A stretch of 64,000 nt of DNA, from contig NZ_SODU01000001.1 of NCBI RefSeq assembly GCF_004366075.1, positions 2,253,134-2,317,133 of the forward strand, written 5' to 3'. The DNA comes from Kribbella pratensis (GTDB lineage Bacteria > Actinomycetota > Actinomycetes > Propionibacteriales > Kribbellaceae). The notes beneath the pieces were generated by a model, which saw only the letters and a list, made by a program, of their open reading frames with translations, searched no databases and had not been told where the DNA came from. The position numbers and the translations under genes were made by a program. Below are positions 56,155 through 64,000 of this stretch, in pieces. Each line of letters begins with the position of its first letter. Within the stretch, counting starts at the first letter, position 1.

Positions 56155-58308
56155 ATGGCCGATCTGGCCGCCGTACTGCGGCGTTTCCGGTCGCTGGCCG
56201 CGCTGACTCAGGAGGAACTCGCCGAGCGAGCCGGTATCAGCGTGCGGGCGGTGAGCGACATCGAGCGCGGAGCCCGGCGCCGGATCTATCCAGCCACCGC
56301 CAGACAGCTCGCGACCGCGCTGGGACTGGAGGCGGCCGACCGCAGCGCTTTCGAGCGGGTCGCTCGCGGGCTTTCACCCGTCGTCTCACCGACGGACACC
56401 GGCCGTGACCTTCCCGCGCCGCGTACGGCGTTGTTCGGGCGGCAGCGGGAGCTCGCGGAGTTGGGCGAGCTGCTGGCCGGCGATCCCCCACTACTGATCA
56501 CTGTCACCGGGCCTGGTGGCGTCGGTAAGACGCGCCTCGCGCTGGAAGCAACACGAGCGCGCGCATCGAGGCTGTCCGAGGTCCACTGGGTGCAACTCGG
56601 CCAACTCGGGGACCACACGCTGGTGCTGCACGAGATCGCCAGATCCGTCGGCGCGACCGCGATCGCCGCGGACGTGCTCGGCGGCTTGGCCCGAGCGATC
56701 GGCGTACGGCGCTACCTGTTGGTCCTGGACACGTTCGAGCATCTGCTGCCCGCAGCGCCGGGACTGTCCGATCTCCTGTCCCGCTGTCCCGGACTGACTC
56801 TGCTGGTGACGACCCGGGCACGGCTGCGGCTGAACGGTGAACGCGAGTTCGCACTTGGACCACTGCCGCTTGCGGCCGACGCGTCGACGATGGCGGCCGC
56901 GGAGGAGTTGTTCGTCGATCGCGCGCACGCCGCCAACCGTCACGTGGCCGTCGACGCATCGCTGGTCGCGGACGTCTGCCGGCGGCTGGACGGCGTACCG
57001 CTGGCCATCGAGCTGGCCGCGGCCCGGACACGCCACCTGTCCTTGACCGATCTCGCGCGACAACTCGAGAGCGGGAGCCGCGTCCTGGCGCGTGGGCCGC
57101 GGGATCTGCCGCGACGTCAGGAGTCGATGCAGGCAACTGTCGCCTGGAGCTACGACTTGCTGGAGCCGGCCGCGCAGGTCCTGATGAGGCGGCTGTCGGT
57201 CTTCGCAGGGTGGACGCTCGAAGCTGCCGATGCCGTCTGCGGGAAGGATTCGCTCGAGCTGCTCTCCACGCTGCTCGACCACAACCTGGTGACGGCGTCA
57301 CCTCATCAGATCTGCGGGACGCGGTACCAGATGCTGGATGTGGTCCGCGAGTACGCCGCGCACGAGGCCGCCGTACATGCCGAGACCACCATGCTGCAGG
57401 CCCGGCACGCGGACTACTTCCTCAGGTTGGTCCAGGACCTCGAGCCGTTGCTGCGTACGACGGGCCAGAGCGCCGCCCACCTACGCCTCGATGCCGACCT
57501 GTCCAACGTGCGCAGCGCTCATCGCCGGCTGCTCGCCACTGACCCACCACGCGCACTTGCCCTGGCCGGCTCGCTCTGGATGTTCTGGTTGTGGCGAGGT
57601 GGAATGCCAGAGGGCCTCCGATGGGTGACCGAGGCGCTCGACGCCGACGACGGCAGTGAACCGCAGTACCGGGCGAAGGCTCTTTGGGGCGCCGGCTGGC
57701 TGGCATTCCACCAGGGCCACGTCGAGCAGACAGCGATCTATGTCGAGGAGTTGCTCCAAGTCGCCGAGCGCACGCGTGATGCAGTACATCGACGGAACGC
57801 GCTGACGCTTCGTGGCATGACGGAGATGGCAGCGGGCGCCACCGAAGCCGCGCGGTCGTCGTTCCGCACAGCACAGGAGACGCTGCGCGGGACCGACGAG
57901 CCTTGGCTCATTGCGACTTCCGCGCTGAATCTCGGCCTGGCTGAACTGCACGCCGGTGACGTCGCCGCCGCGGAACACCACTTCGTCGACGCGGCGCGCC
58001 AGTACGCGGAAATGGGCGACGAGACGTACCTGAGTCGTGCCAACCGCCACCTTGCCGCCGCAGCCCTCCTCAACGGCCAGCTGGAACGCGCCGAGCAGCT
58101 CTTCGCGGCGGAACTCGTCCAGAACGGCACCGGAACCGAGTGGGGAGCGGCCGAAAGTCTGGAAGGGCTCAGCTGGGTCGCCGCGGTCCGCGGTGACGCC
58201 GAGCGGACGGCAGAGCTCGCCCACGACGCCGCCTGCCTCCGCGCCCGCCTCGGCGTACAACTCCACCCCTTCGACGCTCTCCTGGCCCGTCGCTTCCGCG
58301 GAGCATGA
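56155..58308 (+). CDS. XRE-HTH / NB-ARC ATPase / TPR regulator
   Basis: A 717-residue STAND-type regulator. Residues about 1-65 form an XRE helix-turn-helix (LTQEELAERAGISVRAVSDIERG); an ATPase follows with P-loop TVTGPGGVGKTRLALEA (about 120-136), LLVLDTFEHLL and LLVTTRARLRL; GVPLAIELAAAR is the GLPLA-type motif; the C-terminal third has TPR-like helices. This is the layout of actinobacterial BTAD-less AfsR-like regulators. ATG 56155 has GGAGGAGG upstream. Divergent from the SnoaL-like gene. Confidence 0.87.
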   Translation: MADLAAVLRRFRSLAALTQEELAERAGISVRAVSDIERGARRRIYPATARQLATALGLEAADRSAFERVARGLSPVVSPTDTGRDLPAPRTALFGRQRELAELGELLAGDPPLLITVTGPGGVGKTRLALEATRARASRLSEVHWVQLGQLGDHTLVLHEIARSVGATAIAADVLGGLARAIGVRRYLLVLDTFEHLLPAAPGLSDLLSRCPGLTLLVTTRARLRLNGEREFALGPLPLAADASTMAAAEELFVDRAHAANRHVAVDASLVADVCRRLDGVPLAIELAAARTRHLSLTDLARQLESGSRVLARGPRDLPRRQESMQATVAWSYDLLEPAAQVLMRRLSVFAGWTLEAADAVCGKDSLELLSTLLDHNLVTASPHQICGTRYQMLDVVREYAAHEAAVHAETTMLQARHADYFLRLVQDLEPLLRTTGQSAAHLRLDADLSNVRSAHRRLLATDPPRALALAGSLWMFWLWRGGMPEGLRWVTEALDADDGSEPQYRAKALWGAGWLAFHQGHVEQTAIYVEELLQVAERTRDAVHRRNALTLRGMTEMAAGATEAARSSFRTAQETLRGTDEPWLIATSALNLGLAELHAGDVAAAEHHFVDAARQYAEMGDETYLSRANRHLAAAALLNGQLERAEQLFAAELVQNGTGTEWGAAESLEGLSWVAAVRGDAERTAELAHDAACLRARLGVQLHPFDALLARRFRGA

Positions 58309-58380
58309 GACGGGGATCACGCCGTACGTAAGCCGGATCACAGGGGACGGGGGCATAACCGGTGAGTACGGCTGGTTGAA

Positions 58381-58388
58381 TGTATACA
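58381..58388. promoter_or_regulatory. TGTATACA palindrome upstream of small protein gene
   Basis: Second copy of TGTATACAG, 30 bases before the start of the 59-residue protein. The neighbouring regulator is a GntR FCD protein, a family that binds such palindromes. Confidence 0.35.
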
Positions 58389-58418
58389 GAAGCCAGAATT
58401 CAGAAGGAGATGTTGGAG

Positions 58419-58598
58419 ATGATTTTCACCCGTAGGTTCGGTGCTCTGGCGGCGCGGCCGCAGTTCCCGGATGCCCCGGAGCTGCAGGAGCTGAACAAGC
58501 CGGTCGATCTCGATGCCGAGCTCGCCGAGCTGACCGCCCGAGAGGCCCGTGGCGCACACGACGACGGCCGCCGGAACGCGGACGAGTCCGCGGCCTGA
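58419..58598 (+). CDS. small acidic hypothetical protein (59 aa)
   Basis: ATG 58419 has AAGGAG nine bases upstream. The sequence starts MIFTRRFGALAARPQFPDAPE and turns into an acidic amphipathic helix (LQELNKPVDLDAELAELTAREARG). No Cys and no membrane helix. I do not recognise it. Short proteins like this, next to GntR genes in actinobacteria, are often uncharacterised. An earlier ATG at 58380 would place the TGTATACA site inside the gene. Confidence 0.55.
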   Translation: MIFTRRFGALAARPQFPDAPELQELNKPVDLDAELAELTAREARGAHDDGRRNADESAA

Positions 58599-58642
58599 CC
58601 CCGGCGTACCGGGCGACCGGCGCCGGAGGTATATGTCAAGGC

Positions 58643-58675
58643 ATGGCACTTGGTAGACTGTCTACCAAGTGCCAT
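58643..58675. promoter_or_regulatory. 33-bp near-perfect palindrome, GntR operator candidate
   Basis: ATGGCACTTGGTAGA-CTG-TCTACCAAGTGCCAT, 15-bp arms and a three-base centre, lies 24 bases before the GntR gene start. The inner TTGGTAGAC-type half site fits FadR/FCD regulators (TGGTNNNACCA-like). In RNA it could also be a hairpin in the GntR leader. Confidence 0.7.
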
Positions 58676-58699
58676 CGCTGTAGGACCGGAAGGGACCTC

Positions 58700-59452
58700 A
58701 TGACGACGATCAGTGCGGGGCCAGGGGCAGGTGCGGAACCGGCCGGTGTGCGGCACGTCAAGCGGCCGACGCCGTTGCGGGAGTCGGTGTACGAGGCCCT
58801 CACCGAGATGATCATCGACGGCACGCTCGAGCGCGGCAGGCACCTGGTCGAGGTCGAGCTCGCCGGGATCCTGGGCGTCTCGCGGCAGCCGGTGCGCGAG
58901 GCCCTGCAGCGGCTGAACAACGAAGGCTGGGTCGATCTGCGGCCCGGGTTCGGTGCGATGGTGCACGTGCCCGCCGAGGACGAGGTCGACCAGTTGCTGG
59001 CGGCCCGTGCGGCGCTGGAGTCGGAGTCCGCTCGGCTCGCGGCCCGGCACGCGTCGAAGGACGACGTCGCCAAGTTGCGCGAGCTGTGCAAGGTCGGCAC
59101 GACGTACCAGGAAGCCGGCGACATCGACGGCACGGTGCGGACGAACGGCGAACTCCACACCCTGATCACGCAGATGTCCGGCAACCGTTTCCTGGTCGAC
59201 TTCGCCGCCCAGGTCGACCGCCGCGTCCGCTGGTACTACACCCCCGTCGCCCCCGTCCGCGGCGCAGCCTCCTGGCGCGAACACAACCGCCTGGTCAAGG
59301 CGATCAGCGAAGGCGACGAGGACAAAGCCGCCCAGATCATGCGGGAACACACCGAACACACTCGCAAGGCCTACCACGACCTCCAGGCAGCCACCGCCCC
59401 GGCGGAAACCCCCGAGCCTGACGCCCCCCGCCGACGTCGCCGGTCCAGCTGA
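58700..59452 (+). CDS. GntR-family (FadR/FCD) regulator
   Basis: A 250-residue regulator with a winged helix at residues about 25-85 (LRESVYEALTEMIIDGTLERGRHLVEVELAGILGVSRQPVREALQRL) and an FCD effector domain (ALESESARLAARHASKDD, NGELHTLITQMSGN, EHNRLVKAISEGDEDKA). It ends in an Arg-rich tail. ATG 58700 has GGAAGGG four bases upstream. The palindrome just upstream indicates autoregulation. The FCD metal-site His pattern (ELHTLI, REHNRLVKA) is present. No target is adjacent except the small protein gene upstream. Confidence 0.9.
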   Translation: MTTISAGPGAGAEPAGVRHVKRPTPLRESVYEALTEMIIDGTLERGRHLVEVELAGILGVSRQPVREALQRLNNEGWVDLRPGFGAMVHVPAEDEVDQLLAARAALESESARLAARHASKDDVAKLRELCKVGTTYQEAGDIDGTVRTNGELHTLITQMSGNRFLVDFAAQVDRRVRWYYTPVAPVRGAASWREHNRLVKAISEGDEDKAAQIMREHTEHTRKAYHDLQAATAPAETPEPDAPRRRRRSS

Positions 59453-60118
59453 CTACAGCCGCACCTGGTAGGCGACAAGGCTCTCGGTGATCCGAAACCC
59501 GTGCCGCAGATAGATGTCCTGAGCTCCTGTCGGGCTGTCGCCGTCGACCGTGAGGGTCACCGGACCTAGCCGCAGCTCGCGGCAGCGCTTCAGCACGGAC
59601 GCGAGCAGTGCAGAGGACACACCACGGCGACGCCACGACGGGACCGTGCCGATCGGACCGAGCTCGACGGCACCGTGCTCCTGGATGAAGCCGAGCACGA
59701 ATCCGGCCACTCGACCGTCAGGAGATACGGCCAGTGCGCTGACGTCTGCGGAACGTTGCCAGGTGGAGACCTCGCCTGGCTCGACGACCCGTTGGTCGCG
59801 ATAGGCCTGCTCGTAGGCGGACTGGAACTCCCTCGGGACCACATCCGACCATTGGGCATGGCGGAGGGGCGCCGGCAGTTCTGTTCGCGGCCGCGGCCAG
59901 GTGGCGGCGTCGTGGACCATCGTCCATAGCGGGTAGGCAAGTTCGAAGCGCGGATCACCGACGGCTTCGTCGGCGGGCCGAGCGACTTGCAGAGTGCTCA
60001 GCCCGGGCGTCGCGCTTGCCAATTGCACCAAGCGGCTTGCGATCTCAGTGAGCCGATCCGAACCTCCGCTCACCCACCATGCGCCGGAAGTCGCAGGACG
60101 CCAGTTCATGGTCATCAT
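59453..60118 (-). CDS. GNAT family acetyltransferase
   Basis: A 221-residue protein with a C-terminal GNAT fold: GPIGTVPSWRRRGVSSALLASVL supplies the acetyl-CoA loop and GAQDIYLRHGFRITESLVAYQVRL the last strands. The N-terminal half is less typical. Several in-frame starts exist (60130-60109); 60118 is used. The substrate is unknown. Convergent with the GntR gene; the upstream start region is shared with the PLP deaminase gene. Confidence 0.8.
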   Translation of the reverse strand: MMTMNWRPATSGAWWVSGGSDRLTEIASRLVQLASATPGLSTLQVARPADEAVGDPRFELAYPLWTMVHDAATWPRPRTELPAPLRHAQWSDVVPREFQSAYEQAYRDQRVVEPGEVSTWQRSADVSALAVSPDGRVAGFVLGFIQEHGAVELGPIGTVPSWRRRGVSSALLASVLKRCRELRLGPVTLTVDGDSPTGAQDIYLRHGFRITESLVAYQVRL

Positions 60119-60213
60119 CGCCACCATCACACGGCCGAACGGAGGTGTCCAGACAGCCACCGCGAACCGGGTCGTTTGGTGTCACCGCTCCACCAGCCTT
60201 GTGCGATCGTGGA

Positions 60214-61119
60214 GTGGTGGATGATCTTCGGTCGGTGACTCCTTTGTTGCCGTCGCCGGTGTCGGAGCTTCGCGATGACCGCCTGAGCGTTGCTGGAGTT
60301 CGGGTGCTACTGAAGCGCGACGACCTCATCGATCCGGAGATCTCTGGAAACAAGTGGCGCAAGCTGAAGTACAACGTCGTCGCGGCGCAAAGGCTCGGTC
60401 TCGACACGCTACTGACGTTCGGCGGCGCCTACTCGAATCACATTCGCGCGACCGCGGCTGTCGGCCGCTACGGGAACTTCCACACCATCGGCGTGATTCG
60501 TGGCGAGGAACACCTGCCGTTGAACCCCTCGCTCTCGTATGCCGTCGCCCGCGGCATGCAGCTGACCTACCTCGACCGAACCGCCTACCGCGCCAAGACG
60601 TCCGATGCCGTGATCAACGAGTTGCACCGGGAGTTCGGCGAGTTCTATCTGCTGCCCGAAGGCGGCAGTAACGCGGAGGCAGTCCGAGGGTGCGCGGAAC
60701 TCGCCGCCGAGCTGACCCAGCCGTTCGATCTGCTGTTCTGCGCGGTCGGTACCGGCGGCACACTTGCCGGGGTGGCCGCAGGCCTTGACGGGCGGCAGTC
60801 CGTTGTCGGCATTCCGGTTCTGAAAGGTGGTGCCTTCCTCGAGGGCGAGGTCGTCGAGCTCCAGACATCGGCGTATGGCGCGCGGTCAGGGACCTGGCGT
60901 CTCGAGTGCGACTATCACTTCGGTGGCTACGCGAAGCGAACAGCCGAGCTGGACGCATTCATCGAGGAGTTCGAGAAGCGGCACGGTCTGCTGCTGGACT
61001 GGGTCTACGAGGCGAAGATGATGTACGCGCTGTTCGATCTGGTACGTCGCGGCGCATTCCCCGCAGGCACGACGATCGTCGCCCTGATCAGCGGATCCGG
61101 TGAAGTTCCCGAACCCTGA
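60214..61119 (+). CDS. PLP-dependent deaminase/D-cysteine desulfhydrase family enzyme
   Basis: A 301-residue fold type II PLP enzyme of the ACC deaminase/D-cysteine desulfhydrase group. The PLP Lys is in EISGNKWRKLKYN, the substrate loop in TFGGAYSNHIRATA and a phosphate-binding loop in GTGGTLAGVAAGL. It removes ammonia from 1-aminocyclopropane-1-carboxylate or H2S from D-cysteine; which is not clear. Start at GTG 60214 or 60217, with GGAG close by. No cysteine or sulfur gene is adjacent. Confidence 0.85.
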   Translation: MVDDLRSVTPLLPSPVSELRDDRLSVAGVRVLLKRDDLIDPEISGNKWRKLKYNVVAAQRLGLDTLLTFGGAYSNHIRATAAVGRYGNFHTIGVIRGEEHLPLNPSLSYAVARGMQLTYLDRTAYRAKTSDAVINELHREFGEFYLLPEGGSNAEAVRGCAELAAELTQPFDLLFCAVGTGGTLAGVAAGLDGRQSVVGIPVLKGGAFLEGEVVELQTSAYGARSGTWRLECDYHFGGYAKRTAELDAFIEEFEKRHGLLLDWVYEAKMMYALFDLVRRGAFPAGTTIVALISGSGEVPEP

Positions 61120-61415
61120 ATCTCAATGGTCGAGCCACTCCAGGTGCCAGTTCACCTCGAACTGCTTGCCGAAGCCAAGCCACCTGCCGCTCATTGAGCG
61201 CCCATGCGGGCTCACAGCGGAACAAAATCGTCACGAGCGGCAGAAATGTTCCGGAAACCTCCGCTGGGCCCGACGGGTAGTGCGACCCGCCGTGACACAT
61301 GGTTTTCAAACCCATCCCAGTACCTGCGTCGGTCACAGTCGCCGTCGGCACGAGACACGCACCCGCCGAAGGCGGCAACAGAACTGCCGCCGCGAAGCGG
61401 TGTCCTTTTCAGCCG
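61120..61415. other. gene-free stretch
   Basis: I see no convincing gene, tRNA or repeat in these 296 bases. The short open frames here lack codon bias and ribosome-binding sites. Confidence 0.6.
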
Positions 61416-61451
61416 CCAGTCGCCCGCAGCCTGGTGGTTGCGGGCGACTGG
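61416..61451 (-). terminator. terminator hairpin after small membrane gene
   Basis: CCAGTCGCCCGCA (61416-61428) pairs with TGCGGGCGACTGG (61439-61451), a 13-bp stem with a 10-base loop, extendable by G-T wobble. It lies just past the stop of the leftward gene at 61459. Confidence 0.7.
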
Positions 61452-61458
61452 TGGGTGG

Positions 61459-61977
61459 TTAGCGGTTGCGGCCGGTGGCGGCTTTGCGGGCTGCTAGGGC
61501 GGTGGCCAGGTGGGTGTACTGCTCCACGACCCGTCGCGCGTAGACGTTGCGGTCGAGGATGTGGGGCCACCAGAGGCGGCCTATTTGTTCTTGCATCCAG
61601 AGGAAGCCGATCGCGAATCCCATGCTCACCACGGCACGGAAGGCGAGGAACTTCCACGGTTCCGGTGGCAGGCCCGGTGAACCGGTGATCACCCAGGCGG
61701 TGACCACCGAGTGCACCAGGAGCGCCAGCGGGAACGCGATCACCCAGTAGACCGCCGCCGGCGCGAACACGCCCGCGGGAACCTTGCCGAGCGCAACCAG
61801 TACGGCGTACCCGGACCCGAACAGCATCAGTGGTACGCCGAGACCGAGCCCGGTGACGACTGCCCAACCGGCGGGCTGGCCGACGAACGCGGCCAGTCCA
61901 CCGGCGATGAGTCCGGCCGCCGCGCCCACCGACGCGGCCGGAACACAGTACTGCGCCAACTGCTTCACGTCGGTCAT
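61459..61977 (-). CDS. four-helix membrane protein, partner of Nramp-like gene
   Basis: A 172-residue membrane protein. Hydrophobic helices lie at about residues 18-45, 48-70, 78-100 and 108-130 (AASVGAAAGLIAGGLAAFVG, VVTGLGLGVPLMLFGSG, VYWVIAFPLALLVHSVV, AVVSMGFAIGFLWMQ). The C-terminal part is cytosolic and basic (KAATGRNR). ATG 61977 is two bases past the Nramp stop. I do not know the family. The tight coupling suggests a small subunit or accessory protein for the transporter. Confidence 0.65.
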   Translation of the reverse strand: MTDVKQLAQYCVPAASVGAAAGLIAGGLAAFVGQPAGWAVVTGLGLGVPLMLFGSGYAVLVALGKVPAGVFAPAAVYWVIAFPLALLVHSVVTAWVITGSPGLPPEPWKFLAFRAVVSMGFAIGFLWMQEQIGRLWWPHILDRNVYARRVVEQYTHLATALAARKAATGRNR

Positions 61978-61979
61978 GG

Positions 61980-63479
61980 TCAGCCCACAGCCACGCCGAA
62001 GCGGAACAGGCAGTAGAACAGCATCCCGAGGTAGAACACCGCTCCGAAGCCGATGATCACGTTCCGCACCGGGCCGGGACGGATCTTCTTCGGCAGCAGC
62101 ATGTTGTTGGTCAGCAGCAACACGATGCAGTACGCGCCCATCGCGAAGGTGGACAGGAACGCGAGCGTGTCCAGGATCCCGGCCGGGCCGTCGGCGGGGC
62201 CGAACAGCAGGATCAGGATGCCGAACAGGATCACGCCCCACAGGAACCCGGCGTACAGCCTCGACATCGAGAACCGTTTGGCGCCCGGCACGAAGTAGTA
62301 CGTCATGTCCGCCTGGCCGCGGGAGAACGAGTCGAACAGACCCAGGGTCGCGTTCAGCCCGATCAGCGCGATGAAGGCGAAGAACAACGTGCCGAGGATC
62401 GGCGAGCCGGCCGACGCGAACGCGTCCGACATCGCCTTCAGCGCCGCCTCCCGGTCACCGCCCTCGATCAGCGTGGCGACGTTCGGGTTCTCCCGGGAGG
62501 CCGACATGGCCAGCACGGTGAACGAGATCGTGACCAGCATCGTGATGCCCCAGAAGAGCAGCAGCGCGTCGAACGTCACCCACTTGCGCCAGCCCTTCCA
62601 CTTCGCCATCTCGGCCGGGTCCTCGGTGTCGAACATGAACCCGCGCGACGGCATCGACTCCGCCTCGTTCGCGGCCCGCAGCCCGCGGATCTTCGGGATG
62701 TGCGCTCCCATGCCCGCGCCGCTGTCGCGCAGCTGCAGCGTGTACCACATCTGCTGCATCCCGGAAGGCCCCGCGAACGCGATCGAACCGACCACGACCG
62801 GGAACCAGGCCGACGTCATCGCCTGGTCGGGGAAGTACCCGAAGGCGAACATCCCGGACACCGTCCGGCCGAGGTCGTCGAAGTTGCCGACGATCGCCGC
62901 GATCACCGACGTACCGACGACCAGCAACCCGATCAGCAGACCGAGCAGCTTCTCGAGAAAGTTGTAGATCACCGACAGCAGGCTGAACAGCACACCGACG
63001 AACACCAGAGCCACGCACGCGGTGACCTGCCAAGGTATGCCGGAGATCTCCTCGAACGCGGCCGCGCCGGCGGACAGATGGCCCGGCCACATGTAGATCA
63101 GGATCGCCGCCGCGTAGAAGAACCACATCAGCGGTTTGAAGATCCGAGCCGCGCCGAAGAAGATGCTCTCCCCGGTGGCCATCGCGTACCGCGCCATCTC
63201 CAGCAGCACGAACGCCTGCAGCGTGACACCGACCATGAACAACCAGCGGATGTCCGGCCCGAACACCAGGACGAGCCGGGGCCACATGTAGGACTCCCCC
63301 ATACCCACACCGAGCGCGACGAGGAACACGGTCGGGCCGAGGATGTGCAAGGAGGGCGGTGCGTCCGGAAGTTTCCGGATCGGCATCGGTTCGAGCCTGC
63401 CCGCTTTCCAGACCTTCTCGGTCACGGCGGCCGCGGCCGGCTCTTCGGGAACTTCTGAGGTCTTGCTCGTGACGTCCAA
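61980..63479 (-). CDS. Nramp-like divalent-cation transporter, DPGN motif absent
   Basis: A 499-residue membrane protein with 11 predicted helices and an N-terminal cytosolic stretch. The fold is Nramp-like (VFLVALGVGMGESYMWPRLV for TM1, MYMWPGHLSAGAAA-like TM, then GIPWQVT). The TM1 metal motif Asp-Pro-Gly-Asn reads G-M-G-E here, so the usual Asp/Asn metal ligands are replaced; a Glu is present. It may carry another substrate. TTG 63479 is supported by AAGGAG six bases upstream. A membrane partner gene follows two bases later and a long hairpin precedes it. Confidence 0.78.
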   Translation of the reverse strand: MDVTSKTSEVPEEPAAAAVTEKVWKAGRLEPMPIRKLPDAPPSLHILGPTVFLVALGVGMGESYMWPRLVLVFGPDIRWLFMVGVTLQAFVLLEMARYAMATGESIFFGAARIFKPLMWFFYAAAILIYMWPGHLSAGAAAFEEISGIPWQVTACVALVFVGVLFSLLSVIYNFLEKLLGLLIGLLVVGTSVIAAIVGNFDDLGRTVSGMFAFGYFPDQAMTSAWFPVVVGSIAFAGPSGMQQMWYTLQLRDSGAGMGAHIPKIRGLRAANEAESMPSRGFMFDTEDPAEMAKWKGWRKWVTFDALLLFWGITMLVTISFTVLAMSASRENPNVATLIEGGDREAALKAMSDAFASAGSPILGTLFFAFIALIGLNATLGLFDSFSRGQADMTYYFVPGAKRFSMSRLYAGFLWGVILFGILILLFGPADGPAGILDTLAFLSTFAMGAYCIVLLLTNNMLLPKKIRPGPVRNVIIGFGAVFYLGMLFYCLFRFGVAVG

Positions 63480-63524
63480 GGCGGACTCCTTAGTTCGACG
63501 CCAACTAGCGGATCATGGGCGTGG

Positions 63525-63587
63525 CGGACGCTTCCCCGCCGTAGCGAGCAGGTGCCGAGTGCCGCGCAGTAGGCGGGGAAGCGTCCG
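63525..63587 (-). promoter_or_regulatory. 16-bp-arm hairpin in leader of Nramp-like gene
   Basis: CGGACGCTTCCCCGCC (63525-63540) and GGCGGGGAAGCGTCCG (63572-63587) pair perfectly with a 31-base loop. It lies between the acyl-CoA synthetase stop at 63624 and the transporter start. It may be a terminator or a regulatory leader; the loop is longer than usual for a terminator. Confidence 0.55.
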
Positions 63588-63623
63588 GTAGGCCCTAATT
63601 CCCCCGCGTGCTCCTTCCTCCAA

Positions 63624-64000
63624 TCAACTGATGCCGAGCGGCCCGGCGTTGCGGGCCCAGCGGTACTTGGCACCGAGGACCTGGACCGGGGTCTCGGTGG
63701 TGTACGGGTACGCGACCACACCGTGGTCGAACAGGTACTGGCTGGCTTCCTCGACCTCGACGTCACCGGACAGCGAGGCGACCACGGGCTTGTCGATGCC
63801 CTTGGCCCGGAACTCCTCGACCACCTCGGCGACCAGCTTCGCGAACACCATCGGCGGCGTCACGATCGTGTGCCAGTACCCCAGGATCAGCGCGTGGATC
63901 CGCTCGTCGGACAGCCCGAGCGCGATCGTGTTCCGGTACGTCGAGGGCGGCTCACCGCCCGTGATGTCGACCGGGTTCCCGGCCGCACCGAACGGCGGGA
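63624..64000 (-). CDS. NDP-forming acyl-CoA synthetase, C-terminal part (5' end outside window)
   Basis: The frame is open to the right edge, so only the last 125 residues are seen. GNPVDITGGEPPSTYRNTIALG and the later VVASLSGDVEVEEASQYLFDHG and ETPVQVLGAKYRWARN fit the CoA-ligase part of acetate-CoA ligases (ADP-forming family) and related acyl-CoA synthetases. These link acyl-phosphate chemistry to CoA thioesters. Which acyl group is used is unknown. It precedes the Nramp-like gene on the same strand with a hairpin between. Confidence 0.75.
   Translation of the reverse strand, partial: PPFGAAGNPVDITGGEPPSTYRNTIALGLSDERIHALILGYWHTIVTPPMVFAKLVAEVVEEFRAKGIDKPVVASLSGDVEVEEASQYLFDHGVVAYPYTTETPVQVLGAKYRWARNAGPLGIS

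Noticed and set aside
1..64000. Mobile elements, prophage or biosynthetic cluster
   Set aside because: No transposase, integrase, terminal repeats, phage structural genes, PKS or NRPS genes were found, and the conserved backbone order argues for native chromosome.

Overview
The window is high-GC actinobacterial DNA, most like the Propionibacteriales (Kribbella or Nocardioides type). The reasons are the strong GC bias, frequent GTG starts, GTGA/TGATG stop-start overlaps, a mycothiol-linked DsbA-fold enzyme, a DinB-type TIGR03086 protein, a group II truncated haemoglobin, an AA10 polysaccharide monooxygenase and a class F sortase. The genus is an inference. No insertion sequence, integrase, phage gene or CRISPR array was seen, and one tRNA, Arg(UCU), is present.

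Backbone: nei-type glycosylase, rpiB, Rv2466c-like DsbA protein, pepN, DUF5130 gene, glbO, hotdog thioesterase, ettA and ssb occur in the same order as Mycobacterium tuberculosis Rv2464c to Rv2478c (recalled from memory). Lineage-specific genes sit between these anchors. Positions 1-7900 hold a partial AAA ATPase, a DMT transporter, a phosphatidylcholine-synthase-like enzyme, an F420-type reductase, and a cell-surface module of one class F sortase with two secreted proline/threonine-repeat proteins that share a [LV]PTxVDAG tail motif. A hairpin carrying two inverted DnaA boxes lies between the two surface-protein genes. Positions 14-23 kb hold secreted and envelope functions (an LPMO, an M15-like peptidase whose ribosome-binding site is buried in a hairpin, MalQ, MscS), then OsmC and the haemoglobin.

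Positions 23.3-33 kb are acyl-CoA metabolism: two thioesterases, a FabG-like reductase with a MaoC hydratase, and a beta-oxidation operon (acyl-CoA dehydrogenase, thiolase, SDR) opposite a TetR regulator with an obvious operator. Tandem double-GNAT acetyltransferases and a WYL regulator lie inside this stretch. Positions 33-39.4 kb hold small regulator-target pairs: MarR/YceI, MarR/flavin monooxygenase and an ArsR-SRPBCC-DHFR-like operon.

Positions 39.4-49.6 kb hold EttA, an SSB with an upstream DnaA box, and two translationally coupled dynamin-like GTPases. The larger GTPase has an acidic disordered N-terminal half of about 750 residues that includes three 306-bp tandem repeats. A PrsW-type membrane protease follows. 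Positions 50-61 kb hold an unusual two-gene hypothetical pair, a P-loop kinase, a secreted S1 protease, a stand-alone beta clamp (DnaN-like), LysR, XRE/NB-ARC-TPR and GntR regulators (the last behind a 33-bp palindrome), and a PLP-dependent deaminase. The window ends with an Nramp-like transporter lacking the DPGN motif, its small membrane partner, and the 3' part of an NDP-forming acyl-CoA synthetase.

The best candidates for under-described biology are the sortase F module with its sorting motif, the repeat-bearing dynamin-like GTPase pair, the hairpin that masks a ribosome-binding site, and the DnaA-box hairpin.
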